Source of the DNA: Candidatus Bathyarchaeota archaeon
GTDB taxonomy: Archaea; Thermoproteota; Bathyarchaeia; TCS64
Reading direction: 5' to 3'
DNA length: 16,564 nt
NCBI GenBank assembly: GCA_014730055.1
Contig: WJIV01000088.1
Location: 1 to 16,564 of the forward strand
Shown here in pieces: positions 1 to 6,175 of this stretch (the stretch's first letter is position 1; each line of letters begins with the position of its first letter). The notes under the pieces were generated by a model. The model saw only the letters and a program-made list of their open reading frames with translations, did not search any database and was not told the DNA's origin. The translations under genes and the position numbers were made by a program.

Positions 1-1
1 G

Positions 2-220
2 ACAAATGAGAGGATCCTTTTCGTCAAACAGGAAGGCCTCTTTAGGAAGAACTATGAGATAACGATGGATCTCACAAAAGAGAACATCCAAACTCTAGAA
101 ACTTCAAACGGAAACAGGATCAATATAGTCCACCAAGACGGGTCAAAATACCTCTTTGAATCCGAGATCAAAGCGTCTATCATCCAGGAAAGCTTACAAG
201 AAGTATTAATGGCCAACTAA
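2..220 (+). CDS. C-terminal part of an unrecognised small protein, PH/GRAM-like by eye
   Basis: The frame is open from the left edge to TAA at 218-220, giving the last 72 residues of a protein whose start lies outside the window. The visible part alternates short hydrophobic strands with polar turns (ILFVKQEGLF, NYEITMDLTKENIQTL, NRINIVHQDGSKYLFE) and ends in a helix (IIQESLQEVLM). That is the rough outline of a bacterial PH or GRAM-like beta-barrel with a closing helix, but no diagnostic motif is visible and the assignment is weak. No membrane segment is seen. A T7 run follows the stop within 11 bases, so the gene probably ends its own transcript. Confidence 0.6.
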   Translation, partial: TNERILFVKQEGLFRKNYEITMDLTKENIQTLETSNGNRINIVHQDGSKYLFESEIKASIIQESLQEVLMAN

Positions 221-224
221 CCAC

Positions 225-231
225 TTTTTTT
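225..231 (+). terminator. T-run after the partial gene
   Basis: Seven consecutive T residues lie five bases after the TAA at 218-220, with no stem in front. Archaeal termination commonly uses such T-tracts. It separates the partial gene from the next promoter. Confidence 0.4.
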
Positions 232-242
232 CTAATTCCTAG

Positions 243-249
243 TTTATAA
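243..249 (+). promoter_or_regulatory. TATA-like box before the broken membrane-protein gene
   Basis: TTTATAA is centred about 35 bp before the GTG at 281. An archaeal start site about 26 bp downstream would fall near 272, leaving a leader of under ten bases. Confidence 0.35.
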
Positions 250-280
250 CTTACCGATCTCACCCAAGTACAACAAGAAA

Positions 281-645
281 GTGAAAATTATCTGTTCATT
301 GGTTGGGATCTGGATTACTGTTTCCGAGTTTATCAGAAATGAATTTCTGCTCAAATACTACTGGTTTAGTCATTATAATGAGCTGGGTCTTGAGTTTAAA
401 ACCCTCCCCATAAACATTTTTTGTGGGGTATCTGGAGTTTCCTGTTTTCTTACTTGTTATATACACTTCTTCAGATTTTCTCCTTAAGAGCTACAGTCTT
501 AACTGGGTGGATGTTTACCTTTCTGCTGATGTGGATAACTGCATACAACTTACAGGTTTTTCCTCTGGGTTTGCTGATATTTGCGATCCTCTCAGTATTC
601 TTGAAACCCCTAGTGGCGGTGCTAATTATAAGGAAAATTAGCTGA
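281..645 (+). pseudogene. Small multi-pass membrane protein, split by a frameshift at a T6 run
   Basis: Two overlapping frames together read as one protein of about 121 residues. The first runs from GTG 281 (KIICSLVGIWITVSEFIRNE, ending ...TLPINIF) and the second continues from about 420 (LWGIWSFLFSYLLYTLLQIF...) to TGA at 643-645. The joined product has about four hydrophobic helices and reads like a known type of small uncharacterised membrane protein with conserved 'SE-LRNE', 'GLEF..-PIN', 'WG-WS' and 'LMW---N' patches; this resemblance is from memory. The break is at the T-run 417-422, where one extra T would restore the frame exactly at the PIN-x-x-WG junction. It could be a true inactivation, a homopolymer sequencing error, or -1 slippage on TTT TTG. 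Function unknown. Confidence 0.6.
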
Positions 646-661
646 AGATTAAATGGTTGTA

Positions 662-667
662 TTTTTT
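662..667 (+). terminator. T-run after the broken membrane-protein gene
   Basis: A T6 tract lies 17 bases after the TGA at 643-645. It is a weak, stemless signal of the archaeal type. Confidence 0.25.
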
Positions 668-695
668 ACAGTTTAGCATAGTTTGATTAGATTGA

Positions 696-1170
696 ATGAG
701 ATTGGGCTCTTCTATTGATTTAGCTAATAAGATAAACGAAGAAATCCAAAGCTTAGACAATAGAAACACCCCTGTAGTTCGAAAAATTAGAAGAAGGCAT
801 ACTAGGGTGATCAAGAATTAATCGCCAATATGTGTATGAGCTTGGGAAAGCTTGACGACCAGGTTATTACTAGCATGGCAAAATCAGACGCCCTTTGGTG
901 GCGCCGGGCCGCTCTGGTTAGACGGTTGCATTAAATGTGCGTTCTCATGGAGGTTATGGGGATACCGTAAGAACAATAGCGATCTATCCTATCTTGGTTG
1001 ATGACCATGAGGACATGGTTGTGAAAGCGTTATCCCGGGCTCTTCGAGAACTTGTGATTCATGATCCTGGTGCAGTAAGGCACTTTTTAGAAGAGTATGA
1101 TAATAGGCTCGCAGCAAGAGTTAGCAGATAGGTACGTAAGAAATAAGAGACGGTTAAAAAAAATCCTTAA
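696..1170 (+). pseudogene. Decayed AlkD-like DNA alkylation repair protein (HEAT-repeat glycosylase family)
   Basis: Three reading-frame pieces keep the family order. Piece 1 (ATG 696 to TAA 819-821) holds the N-terminal helices with NTPVVRKIRRRHTRV, like the family's 'NTPSVRAVRR-YS'. Piece 2 (about 806-934) holds LDDQVITSMAKSDALWWRRA followed by ALV. Piece 3 (about 925-1131) holds VALNVRSHGGYGDTVRTIAI and DDHEDMVVKALSRALRELVI. After the TAG at 1129-1131 the homology still runs on (VRKK, stop, ETVKKNP), so two later codons have become stops. Pieces 1 and 2 are joined too early: roughly 80-90 residues normally between them are missing, which suggests an internal deletion. Pieces 2 and 3 are separated by a one-base loss near 920-926. 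Intact relatives are HEAT-like proteins that remove alkylated bases. With a deletion, a frameshift and stops, this copy is almost certainly dead. Confidence 0.75.
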
Positions 1171-1198
1171 AAAAATTGAAATAAAAAAAATAATTGAA
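1155..1198 (-). terminator. T-rich terminator of the VOC gene (minus strand)
   Basis: Read on the minus strand, the 10-50 bases after the stop of the 1208-1624 gene contain three runs of seven or eight T residues broken by short A/T-rich pieces. This is a convincing archaeal T-tract terminator. It also overlaps the tail of the decayed alkylation repair gene. Confidence 0.5.
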
Positions 1199-1207
1199 GA
1201 TCTCGTT

Positions 1208-1624
1208 TTAAGTCTCTTCGTCCTGGAATAACTCCACGATCTCGCCATCAGGTCCTTTGAAGAATGCTATACGTATTGGTATAGGCGGCTTACTTGAAAG
1301 GTTAACATCCCTCGGCTCCATTGTTACTTCAGCTCCAGCCTTCCTCGCTAGTTCTATGGCTGCGTCGCAGTCATCAACCCTCAGAGCGATGTGTTTGAAA
1401 ACACCCTCCTCAAAGGTCTTGTCTGATTCACCTTGTGATAGCTCGAAATAGTTCCCGTCACCGGTGTCCAGTAACACGGTTCTTCTAGGCGGGGTTCCCC
1501 ATGATACACGTTCTTTGAAGCCGAGGCCTTCGACATAGAATTTTATTGACCTGTCCAAGTCTCTTACACTCATTGAGAGGTGGTGAAATCCACATCCCTT
1601 TATTTTCTCGTTCGTTCCAGGCAT
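1208..1624 (-). CDS. VOC/glyoxalase-fold metalloprotein
   Basis: 138 residues, the usual length for a single two-module vicinal oxygen chelate (VOC) protein. Module 1 begins HHLSMSVRDLDRSIKFYVEG and module 2 begins FKHIALRVDDCDAAIELARK; each is a beta-alpha-beta-beta-beta unit. The four expected metal ligands are present: His15, Glu61 (NYFELS), His78 (FKHIAL) and Glu131 (GEIVELF). The family includes glyoxalase I, extradiol dioxygenases, epimerases and fosfomycin-type resistance enzymes, all using a divalent metal; the substrate here cannot be read from sequence. The start is ATG, with AAAGGGA a few bases upstream. The gene is 115 bp downstream of an MFS gene on the same strand, and its own T-rich terminator follows, so it may be read alone or with the transporter. 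Cytosolic. Confidence 0.85.
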   Translation of the reverse strand: MPGTNEKIKGCGFHHLSMSVRDLDRSIKFYVEGLGFKERVSWGTPPRRTVLLDTGDGNYFELSQGESDKTFEEGVFKHIALRVDDCDAAIELARKAGAEVTMEPRDVNLSSKPPIPIRIAFFKGPDGEIVELFQDEET

Positions 1625-1739
1625 TTGCTTTCCCTTTTGATGTGGGGTAAGTCAATTAAAATTGTTTTTACATTTCTACGTGGTGCGATTTTTGTGATTT
1701 CTGTATTTAGTATAAACCTGTTTTGAAATTGAAGATCTA

Positions 1740-3101
1740 TTATGCGTATATTTCTTTGACGAATCCCTCTTTGCTATATCGCTCCATCAATATCACAAGT
1801 ATTGGGAACGCGATTAAACTCCACTGGAATACGGGTATCCAGAAGAGAAGATTAGGGTTAATTCCCCAGATATAGCCACCAATAACTGGGCCAGCTATAC
1901 CTATCAACCCAGCGATAAGGTTTTTAACGCCAACATAGCTGCCCCTCATAGTTTGAGGTATTGCTTCCTGGCTGTACGCATCCATGCCTACATACAGACA
2001 TCCTTCAAGGCTACCAAGAACACTGACCAGTATAAGCAGAGATGGAAGACTAGCAGGTGTCAGCACTAGTAACAGTCTTGCTAGTATGCCTAAAAAGTGG
2101 CCTATATAGGCCGTCTTCTTGCGACCGTATTTCTCAACAATGTTAGCCAATGGGATGCTGAAAAATATGTCAATGAAGGGTTCAGCGACCCCTATCCAGC
2201 CGAAGATAATGAGGGTAGCGGTCTTGATATCTACTTGGTATATACCTCTGAAAGGGCTCATCATTGTCATTACTAATAGTGTGGTTATTTCGCTAAACAG
2301 TAGAAGCTTTAAACGGAAAGGGGAGTTAATTATCGCCCTTACCCCATCAAGGATATTCTCGGATTTTTTCTCACGGCGGATGTTCACGGGTTCAAGATGC
2401 TTATAGACGAGGTAGAGAATCAGGAGATCTGCTAGAAAGAATAACAGGAATAGGGGTCTGATGTTATCGGCTGATCCTAATCCGCCGAGTCGGTCTATGG
2501 CTAGAGCAATGAGCATTGGTGAAGTAACTCCCGCTAAAGCTGTGATTGTTCTATAGAATCCGAGGCCCGAGACCCTTGAAGTATCCTCCATGGAGTCGAT
2601 GTCAATAATTAGCTGGCTTGGAAACTTGATGCTCAAGCTTGCTGTATAGACCAGCATCATGGCAAGATACATCCTCCAACCCGTTGAGAAATATAATCCA
2701 AGGAATGCTGGTAGACCTAACAGGAAGCTGCCGTAGTAAATACGTCTTATATCATTTGAGTTGTCAATAAATAACCCACTGGGGACTGCCAGCAGTAACC
2801 CGAGTAGGCTCTGAGCTCCGTTAACATACCCTATATGGAGGGCTGAGGCACCGAGTCTGCTAAGGAAAATACTCTCATATCCAGCCATGCCTCTCTCAAG
2901 GGGCCGTCTCCCACTGAACATGGTAATGCTATCCCGGATAATCATAACCTTGTAGTTCTGTTTCTGGGTTATCCAGAATTTTCTCATGTCCGAGATTATG
3001 CCCAAGAGATATCCGGCTAGATAATGTGAACCAAGATATGAATTAATCGACGTCGTGTTTGCGATGTAGTGTTCCAGAATGAAGTATAATGCAAGGTTCA
3101 A
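1740..3101 (-). CDS. MFS transporter, 12 transmembrane helices
   Basis: Integral membrane carrier of the major facilitator superfamily. The first motif-A loop is degenerate (GLFIDNSNDIRR, residues about 109-120), while the matching loop of the second half is good (LANIVEKYGRKKT, about 318-330). A charged central loop at about 236-257 separates the halves. The stretch MIIRDSITMFSGRRPLERGM (53-72) just before the first helices, and the weak first motif A, fit a drug- or metabolite-type efflux carrier group common in archaea; the substrate is unknown. The 453-residue form starts with TTG at 3101. ATG codons at residue 39 (2987) and residue 53 are better-looking starts, because residues 1-38 precede the family-like region. 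The next gene upstream on this strand is another MFS protein, 154 bp away and not a close paralogue. Function: proton-coupled transport, direction unproven. Confidence 0.85.
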   Translation of the reverse strand: MNLALYFILEHYIANTTSINSYLGSHYLAGYLLGIISDMRKFWITQKQNYKVMIIRDSITMFSGRRPLERGMAGYESIFLSRLGASALHIGYVNGAQSLLGLLLAVPSGLFIDNSNDIRRIYYGSFLLGLPAFLGLYFSTGWRMYLAMMLVYTASLSIKFPSQLIIDIDSMEDTSRVSGLGFYRTITALAGVTSPMLIALAIDRLGGLGSADNIRPLFLLFFLADLLILYLVYKHLEPVNIRREKKSENILDGVRAIINSPFRLKLLLFSEITTLLVMTMMSPFRGIYQVDIKTATLIIFGWIGVAEPFIDIFFSIPLANIVEKYGRKKTAYIGHFLGILARLLLVLTPASLPSLLILVSVLGSLEGCLYVGMDAYSQEAIPQTMRGSYVGVKNLIAGLIGIAGPVIGGYIWGINPNLLFWIPVFQWSLIAFPILVILMERYSKEGFVKEIYA

Positions 3102-3118
3102 TATCCTGTTTGCTCTGA

Positions 3119-3126
3119 ATATATAA
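3119..3126 (-). promoter_or_regulatory. TATA-like box before the first MFS gene
   Basis: On the minus strand this reads TTATATAT, 18-25 bp before the TTG at 3101. A second A/T-rich candidate (CTATATTTATAG) lies at about 3184-3195. If the true start is the ATG at 2987, the transcript has a leader of about 100 bases. Confidence 0.35.
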
Positions 3127-3222
3127 CGATGTGCATGAATTGCAGGTTCAAGAATAATAATACTAGAATATTCTTAACTATAGCTATAAATATAGTTCAC
3201 TGATATTCTTTAATATTATGAG

Positions 3223-3240
3223 TTGAAACGAGGGTTTCAA
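3223..3240 (-). promoter_or_regulatory. Perfect inverted repeat between the two MFS genes
   Basis: TTGAAAC-GAGG-GTTTCAA: 7-bp arms and a 4-bp loop, starting 16 bases after the stop of the gene at 3256-4464 and about 120 bp before the start of the next. No T-run follows on the minus strand, so an operator or RNA processing hairpin is as likely as a terminator. Confidence 0.35.
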
Positions 3241-3255
3241 TATATTCTTAAGATT

Positions 3256-4464
3256 TTAAGACATCTGATTGGAACGGGTGTTTACCTGCGATACTAATAA
3301 TATGTTTAATACCGACAATAGAATTCCCAGATAAAAGGTTGAAAGGGGGTTAATCTGTTTATAGACAATTACATAGATTATGGGTCCCAGAAATCCGCCA
3401 AAGTCCATGAAAGTTCTGAACAGACCTACAACGGCTCCCCTCGCAGACTCCGGTGCGATATCGGTCAAGAGAGCCATAAGTGTGGTCATATCCAAGGCAT
3501 CCCCAGCACCGGCTAAAAGACCTGAGATGAAGAGAAGTATCCAACTATCAGATATGCTAAATGCGAAGAGAGCTACCCCAGATACTAAGTACCCTGCCAC
3601 GAGAACCGGTTTTCTTCCATATCTATCTGAAAGAGAGCCGGCTACAAATAGGAACAGGACCATCCCTGCAATTCTCATGCTGATTACCCAGCCGATATCT
3701 GCCACGCTCAATCCGAGTATCTGGTTGAGGTATAGCTGAAGAACAGTCTGGTACATACCGAATCGGGTGAACATTCTGAAAAAATTACATAGACAGACGA
3801 GAATGATGTCCAGGTTTCTAAGATTTACTAATATCTCTCCAAGATTCAACTGGGTAGTGGTTATATCCTTATTCTTCAATCTTCTAATGTTCTTAGAAGT
3901 ATACGCAATTGCAAAGCTTACCATCATGAAAAAGGCAGTAAAGTAAAACACTTGCGTAAAGGTGAAGATCGTGGCTAGAAAAGCACCTATGGGAGCCCCG
4001 ATGAAACTTCCAATAAACTCGAATCCCTGGAATATCCCTAGAGCACTGCCACGAGAAGCAGAGGGCAAAATATCCATCAGGATGGCCAAGTTACTCATAA
4101 AATAGAGAGCAGTGCCCATTCCCCAGATAGCTCGCCCGAAGATAAGAATATAGATATGGTTGGCCTGGCTGCATATGATGGGTCCAAAAAAGCTCATTGC
4201 AAGTCCAAGGACAAGCAGCCTTCTCCTCCCGACCCTATCGGAGATAATACCAGCGGGTATCTCGATAAAGATCCTTGAGAAGAACCAAGATGAAACCACT
4301 AAACCTACAAGAACTCCTGAGGGATCAAGGGCATTCGCCAATATAGGTAGAAATGATGAGGATAGACTCATACCAGTCATAATGCTAAAACCAATAAACA
4401 GGAGCTCAAAGTAGACGCCCGGGACATCTTTACCCAGAAACTTCTCCTGCCATTCCTGAAGCAA
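3256..4464 (-). CDS. MFS transporter with two intact motif-A loops
   Basis: 402 residues, the standard length for a 12-helix MFS carrier. The signature cytoplasmic loop between helices 2 and 3 is complete (GIISDRVGRRR, residues 72-82) and so is its repeat in the second half (GSLSDRYGRK, 276-285). The central loop is short and basic (about 189-215, KNIRRLKNK). Helix 4 carries GRAIWGMGTAL and helix 5 an RGSALGIFQG segment, as in drug:proton antiporters. The start used is TTG 4464, preceded in frame by GTTAGATTAGAT; a TATA-like box lies 30-37 bp upstream, so a near-leaderless transcript is possible. It lies 104 bp downstream of the two-gene operon 4569-5590 on the same strand. An efflux role for a small metabolite is plausible, but the substrate is not indicated. 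Confidence 0.85.
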   Translation of the reverse strand: MLQEWQEKFLGKDVPGVYFELLFIGFSIMTGMSLSSSFLPILANALDPSGVLVGLVVSSWFFSRIFIEIPAGIISDRVGRRRLLVLGLAMSFFGPIICSQANHIYILIFGRAIWGMGTALYFMSNLAILMDILPSASRGSALGIFQGFEFIGSFIGAPIGAFLATIFTFTQVFYFTAFFMMVSFAIAYTSKNIRRLKNKDITTTQLNLGEILVNLRNLDIILVCLCNFFRMFTRFGMYQTVLQLYLNQILGLSVADIGWVISMRIAGMVLFLFVAGSLSDRYGRKPVLVAGYLVSGVALFAFSISDSWILLFISGLLAGAGDALDMTTLMALLTDIAPESARGAVVGLFRTFMDFGGFLGPIIYVIVYKQINPLSTFYLGILLSVLNILLVSQVNTRSNQMS

Positions 4465-4493
4465 ATCTAATCTAACCCCTAACGCTACATCCT

Positions 4494-4501
4494 GATATAA
4501 C
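4494..4501 (-). promoter_or_regulatory. TATA-like box before the second MFS gene
   Basis: Reads GTTATATC on the minus strand, centred about 33 bp before the TTG at 4464. It suggests the transporter can be transcribed apart from the operon in front of it. Confidence 0.3.
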
Positions 4502-4568
4502 TGCTTCTAAATACAGGTTTGATATAGCATTACCTCTAAAGGTAGAGAAAGGTCATCCATAGTTCTTC

Positions 4569-5135
4569 CTATTCTGTGGAAAGGGATTGGAACTTGTGTT
4601 TGCTTAGCCTGTCCAGTTCGGCGATGTCTTCCTCTGTTACTAATTGGTGCTGTAGTCCGTGATGCCATGGGAATACTAAGAAGAACCACCTGTTGAGACA
4701 ATCCACATAATTAAACCAGCTCCATAGGAGGTCGTTCAATTCTTCTTTAGTCTGTACCGTGGGTAAGGCTTCGTAGATGGCTTGTGAGAACTTGTAGAGA
4801 TTTGGTACGTTTAGCCAAGGTGCTGGGCAGCCCGGTGGATTCTGGTTTCCCAGCATCTTGGCGATGTGAAGGGTGCTGTACTGCCATATCTTTTTACAAG
4901 TCTCCAAGGGTATTTCTGGGTCTTTTATTGCGGCGGTTACAGTGGGTTTTGCGCATTTCCAGCCCATGGCCTGGGTGTCGGCGATGAGGAATAGGAGGTT
5001 GCCGAGTACCTGTCCCCCTACATTAGCACCGCTGGGGTAAATGCCCTTCCTGCACATGGTCACCTCTGTGGGTTCCTCCCAGAAGATGCGATCTATGTCA
5101 TCCTCTATCATGTCCTTGACCTTTTTCCAGTGCAT
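4569..5135 (-). CDS. Helical protein resembling the C-terminal domain of cucumopine synthase-related proteins
   Basis: 188 residues, predicted mostly helical and soluble. Recognisable stretches are DDIDRIFWEEPTEVTMCRKG (12-31), PSGANVGGQVLGNLLFLIAD (34-53), TKEELNDLLWSWFNYVDCLN (129-148) and FPWHHGLQHQL (155-165). From memory these match the helical-bundle domain fused to a cyclophilin-like domain in cucumopine synthase and bacterial relatives (E-I-W-x-EP, PSGA, TKEEY, FPWG-G). Here the two domains are separate genes: the partner at 5135-5590 is directly upstream and overlaps by one base (TAATG), with a strong SD site, so equal expression and a complex are likely. Cucumopine synthase condenses histidine with 2-oxoglutarate into an opine; whether this protein does anything similar is unknown. 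No metal-binding motif is obvious despite five scattered cysteines. Confidence in the gene is high, in the family moderate. Confidence 0.6.
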   Translation of the reverse strand: MHWKKVKDMIEDDIDRIFWEEPTEVTMCRKGIYPSGANVGGQVLGNLLFLIADTQAMGWKCAKPTVTAAIKDPEIPLETCKKIWQYSTLHIAKMLGNQNPPGCPAPWLNVPNLYKFSQAIYEALPTVQTKEELNDLLWSWFNYVDCLNRWFFLVFPWHHGLQHQLVTEEDIAELDRLSKHKFQSLSTE

Positions 5136-5590
5136 TAGGTGTACCTCCTTGCGGTCATTGTGATTGGAGTATGCAGCAGGTAATAGTGTTTCCAGACCGT
5201 CTCACCTGCTTTTCTAAGCTGAGGGAACTGGTTCTCCGGTATCTTTCCGACCACTGCCCCACTTACCGTTATGGGCTCCGTACAGGGTCCATAGTAAAGG
5301 CTGATACCTCCATAACCTCCGTGAACACTATAGTTCACGCTTCCCACAGGTATCTCACAGAACATCCTTTTATTTCGTCCAAGGGCTGTACCAGTCTTCA
5401 CAGGGTGCCTTGGTGGTCTAGCTGCTGCACTGAACTCTTCACCGGTACTAACAGGGTGCCTGCAAAAAAGTTTAAGTGGATTCTCTAAATTTTCCCATAG
5501 TAACTCTGTTAATTCTGGTTCTTCCTCTCCCAGGAGTCTAGCTGTGAGCGTAGTGTTGATGGTTGGAAATTCCAGTCGGATCTTTCTCAT
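5135..5590 (-). CDS. Cyclophilin-like fold protein (DUF3830 / cucumopine synthase N-domain-like)
   Basis: 151 residues. The opening MRKIRLEFPTINTTLTARLL is a beta-hairpin, followed by a helix EEPELTELLWENL, then STGEEF (48-53), NKRMFCEIPVGSVNYSVHGG (73-92), GGISLYYGPCTEP (94-106) and VVGKI (113-117). This order matches cyclophilin-like small barrels of the DUF3830 type, where a 'SGE' loop and a 'G-I-YYG--EP' strand line the pocket; the comparison is from memory. A long loop PPRHPVKTGTALGRNK (59-74) is inserted. It is the first gene of a two-gene operon with the helical partner downstream, a layout equivalent to a split cucumopine synthase-like protein. The ATG at 5590 has a TATA-like box 20-27 bp upstream and no SD, so a leaderless mRNA is likely. 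Cytosolic; reaction unknown. Confidence 0.6.
   Translation of the reverse strand: MRKIRLEFPTINTTLTARLLGEEEPELTELLWENLENPLKLFCRHPVSTGEEFSAAARPPRHPVKTGTALGRNKRMFCEIPVGSVNYSVHGGYGGISLYYGPCTEPITVSGAVVGKIPENQFPQLRKAGETVWKHYYLLHTPITMTARRYT
5143..5150 (-). promoter_or_regulatory. Strong Shine-Dalgarno site inside the upstream gene
   Basis: AAGGAGGT on the minus strand ends seven bases before the ATG at 5133-5135. It fixes that start and shows translational coupling with the overlapping gene, in contrast to the apparently leaderless operon start at 5590. Confidence 0.7.
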
Positions 5591-5889
5591 AAAGGATATG
5601 CTAGGAACTTAATATAAGAAGTGATTTACTCGAATTATTCTAATTGAATTGATCTTATATAAAATTGGTAACCGGAGCACAACTGAATTATCAGTTGAAT
5701 TTGTCATTCATTTCTTTATGTTCTGTAACGGAAACGGTGGAGATTGGATAGATTAGTCTTTTTACTCGTTCTACTCGTGAGAGTTGAATTAAACACATTA
5801 GATCGCAAACAGTTAGGCGCATAGTGAAACTTATCAATAAATTTATGCAGCTTCGCTTTCATTTTCTCTTTTAAATTGGAATTTTTTTC
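5591..5889. other. 299-bp gene-free region with a plus-strand promoter-like signal, a dyad and a T-rich end
   Basis: No credible protein gene is seen. The left end holds the minus-strand promoter at 5610-5617. A strong plus-strand TATA (TTATATAAA, 5655-5663) would start transcription near 5685, right at a perfect dyad AACTGA-ATTA-TCAGTT (5681-5696). Only tiny frames follow. From about 5867 the plus strand becomes T-rich, with a T7 run at 5882-5888 and further T-runs to about 5907. This could mark a short untranslated transcript of roughly 200 bases, but the TATA is nearly palindromic and may be chance. Confidence 0.3.
5610..5617 (-). promoter_or_regulatory. TATA-like box of the two-gene operon
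   Basis: Reads TTATATTA on the minus strand, 20-27 bp before the ATG at 5590. With the usual archaeal spacing the transcript would start at or next to the ATG. Confidence 0.5.
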
Positions 5890-6108
5890 TTATTTTTTAT
5901 TCTTTTTCATCCCTTTGAATAATCTTATCTCGGAGCATTCCTTACAAATAATTCCTACTCCGTATCTTATTCGGGGCATGGATCCTTGGGGGATCTCCTT
6001 TCCACAAATTTTGCAGTAAAACTTCTCAGGAGGCTTGTAAGTATATTGGTTCTGCTTTTTCAGCATGTCCCAGTAATACATTTTCTCCCGATCCCTATTC
6101 GATGACAA
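5890..6108 (-). CDS. Small zinc-ribbon protein
   Basis: 72 residues. Two CxxC knuckles, Cys32/Cys35 (YCKICGKEIP) and Cys55/Cys58 (ICKECSE), are 19 residues apart and form one treble-clef or zinc-ribbon site. The N-terminus is basic and aromatic (DREKMYYWDMLKKQNQYTYK) and the C-terminus is a Lys-rich tail (KGMKKNKK), suggesting nucleic-acid or ribosome contact rather than catalysis. The long form starts at TTG 6108; ATG 6081 (Met10) is an alternative that keeps the whole zinc site. A TATA-like TTATAA at 6135-6140 sits 27-32 bp upstream of the TTG, which supports the longer form as a leaderless product. It is divergent from the surface protein at 6176, sharing the intergenic region, so it may be a small regulator of that gene; that is inference. 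Confidence 0.65.
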   Translation of the reverse strand: MSSNRDREKMYYWDMLKKQNQYTYKPPEKFYCKICGKEIPQGSMPRIRYGVGIICKECSEIRLFKGMKKNKK

Positions 6109-6130
6109 TATGGGAAAACATTCACAATTG

Positions 6131-6162
6131 AAACTTATAACCTGATCCCAACAATCAGGAGA
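6131..6162. promoter_or_regulatory. Divergent promoter with inverted repeat and SD
   Basis: The 67-bp gap between the zinc-ribbon gene and the surface-protein gene holds a near-symmetric TATA (CTTATAA, 6134-6140) usable in both directions. A dyad CCTGAT-N7-ATCAGG lies at 6141-6159, placed like an operator, and AGGAGA at 6157-6162 acts as an SD for the rightward gene. Confidence 0.4.
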
Positions 6163-6175
6163 TTAAAATAAATGC

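Noticed and set aside
1192..1738. 12-bp direct repeat AATTGAAGATCT at 1192-1203 and 1727-1738 flanking the VOC gene
   Set aside because: Several 12-bp matches are expected by chance in a window of this size, and no mobile-element gene or target duplication accompanies it.
3380..3739. 119-codon open frame antisense to the second MFS gene
   Set aside because: Complete overlap with a clear MFS transporter; no domain recognised.
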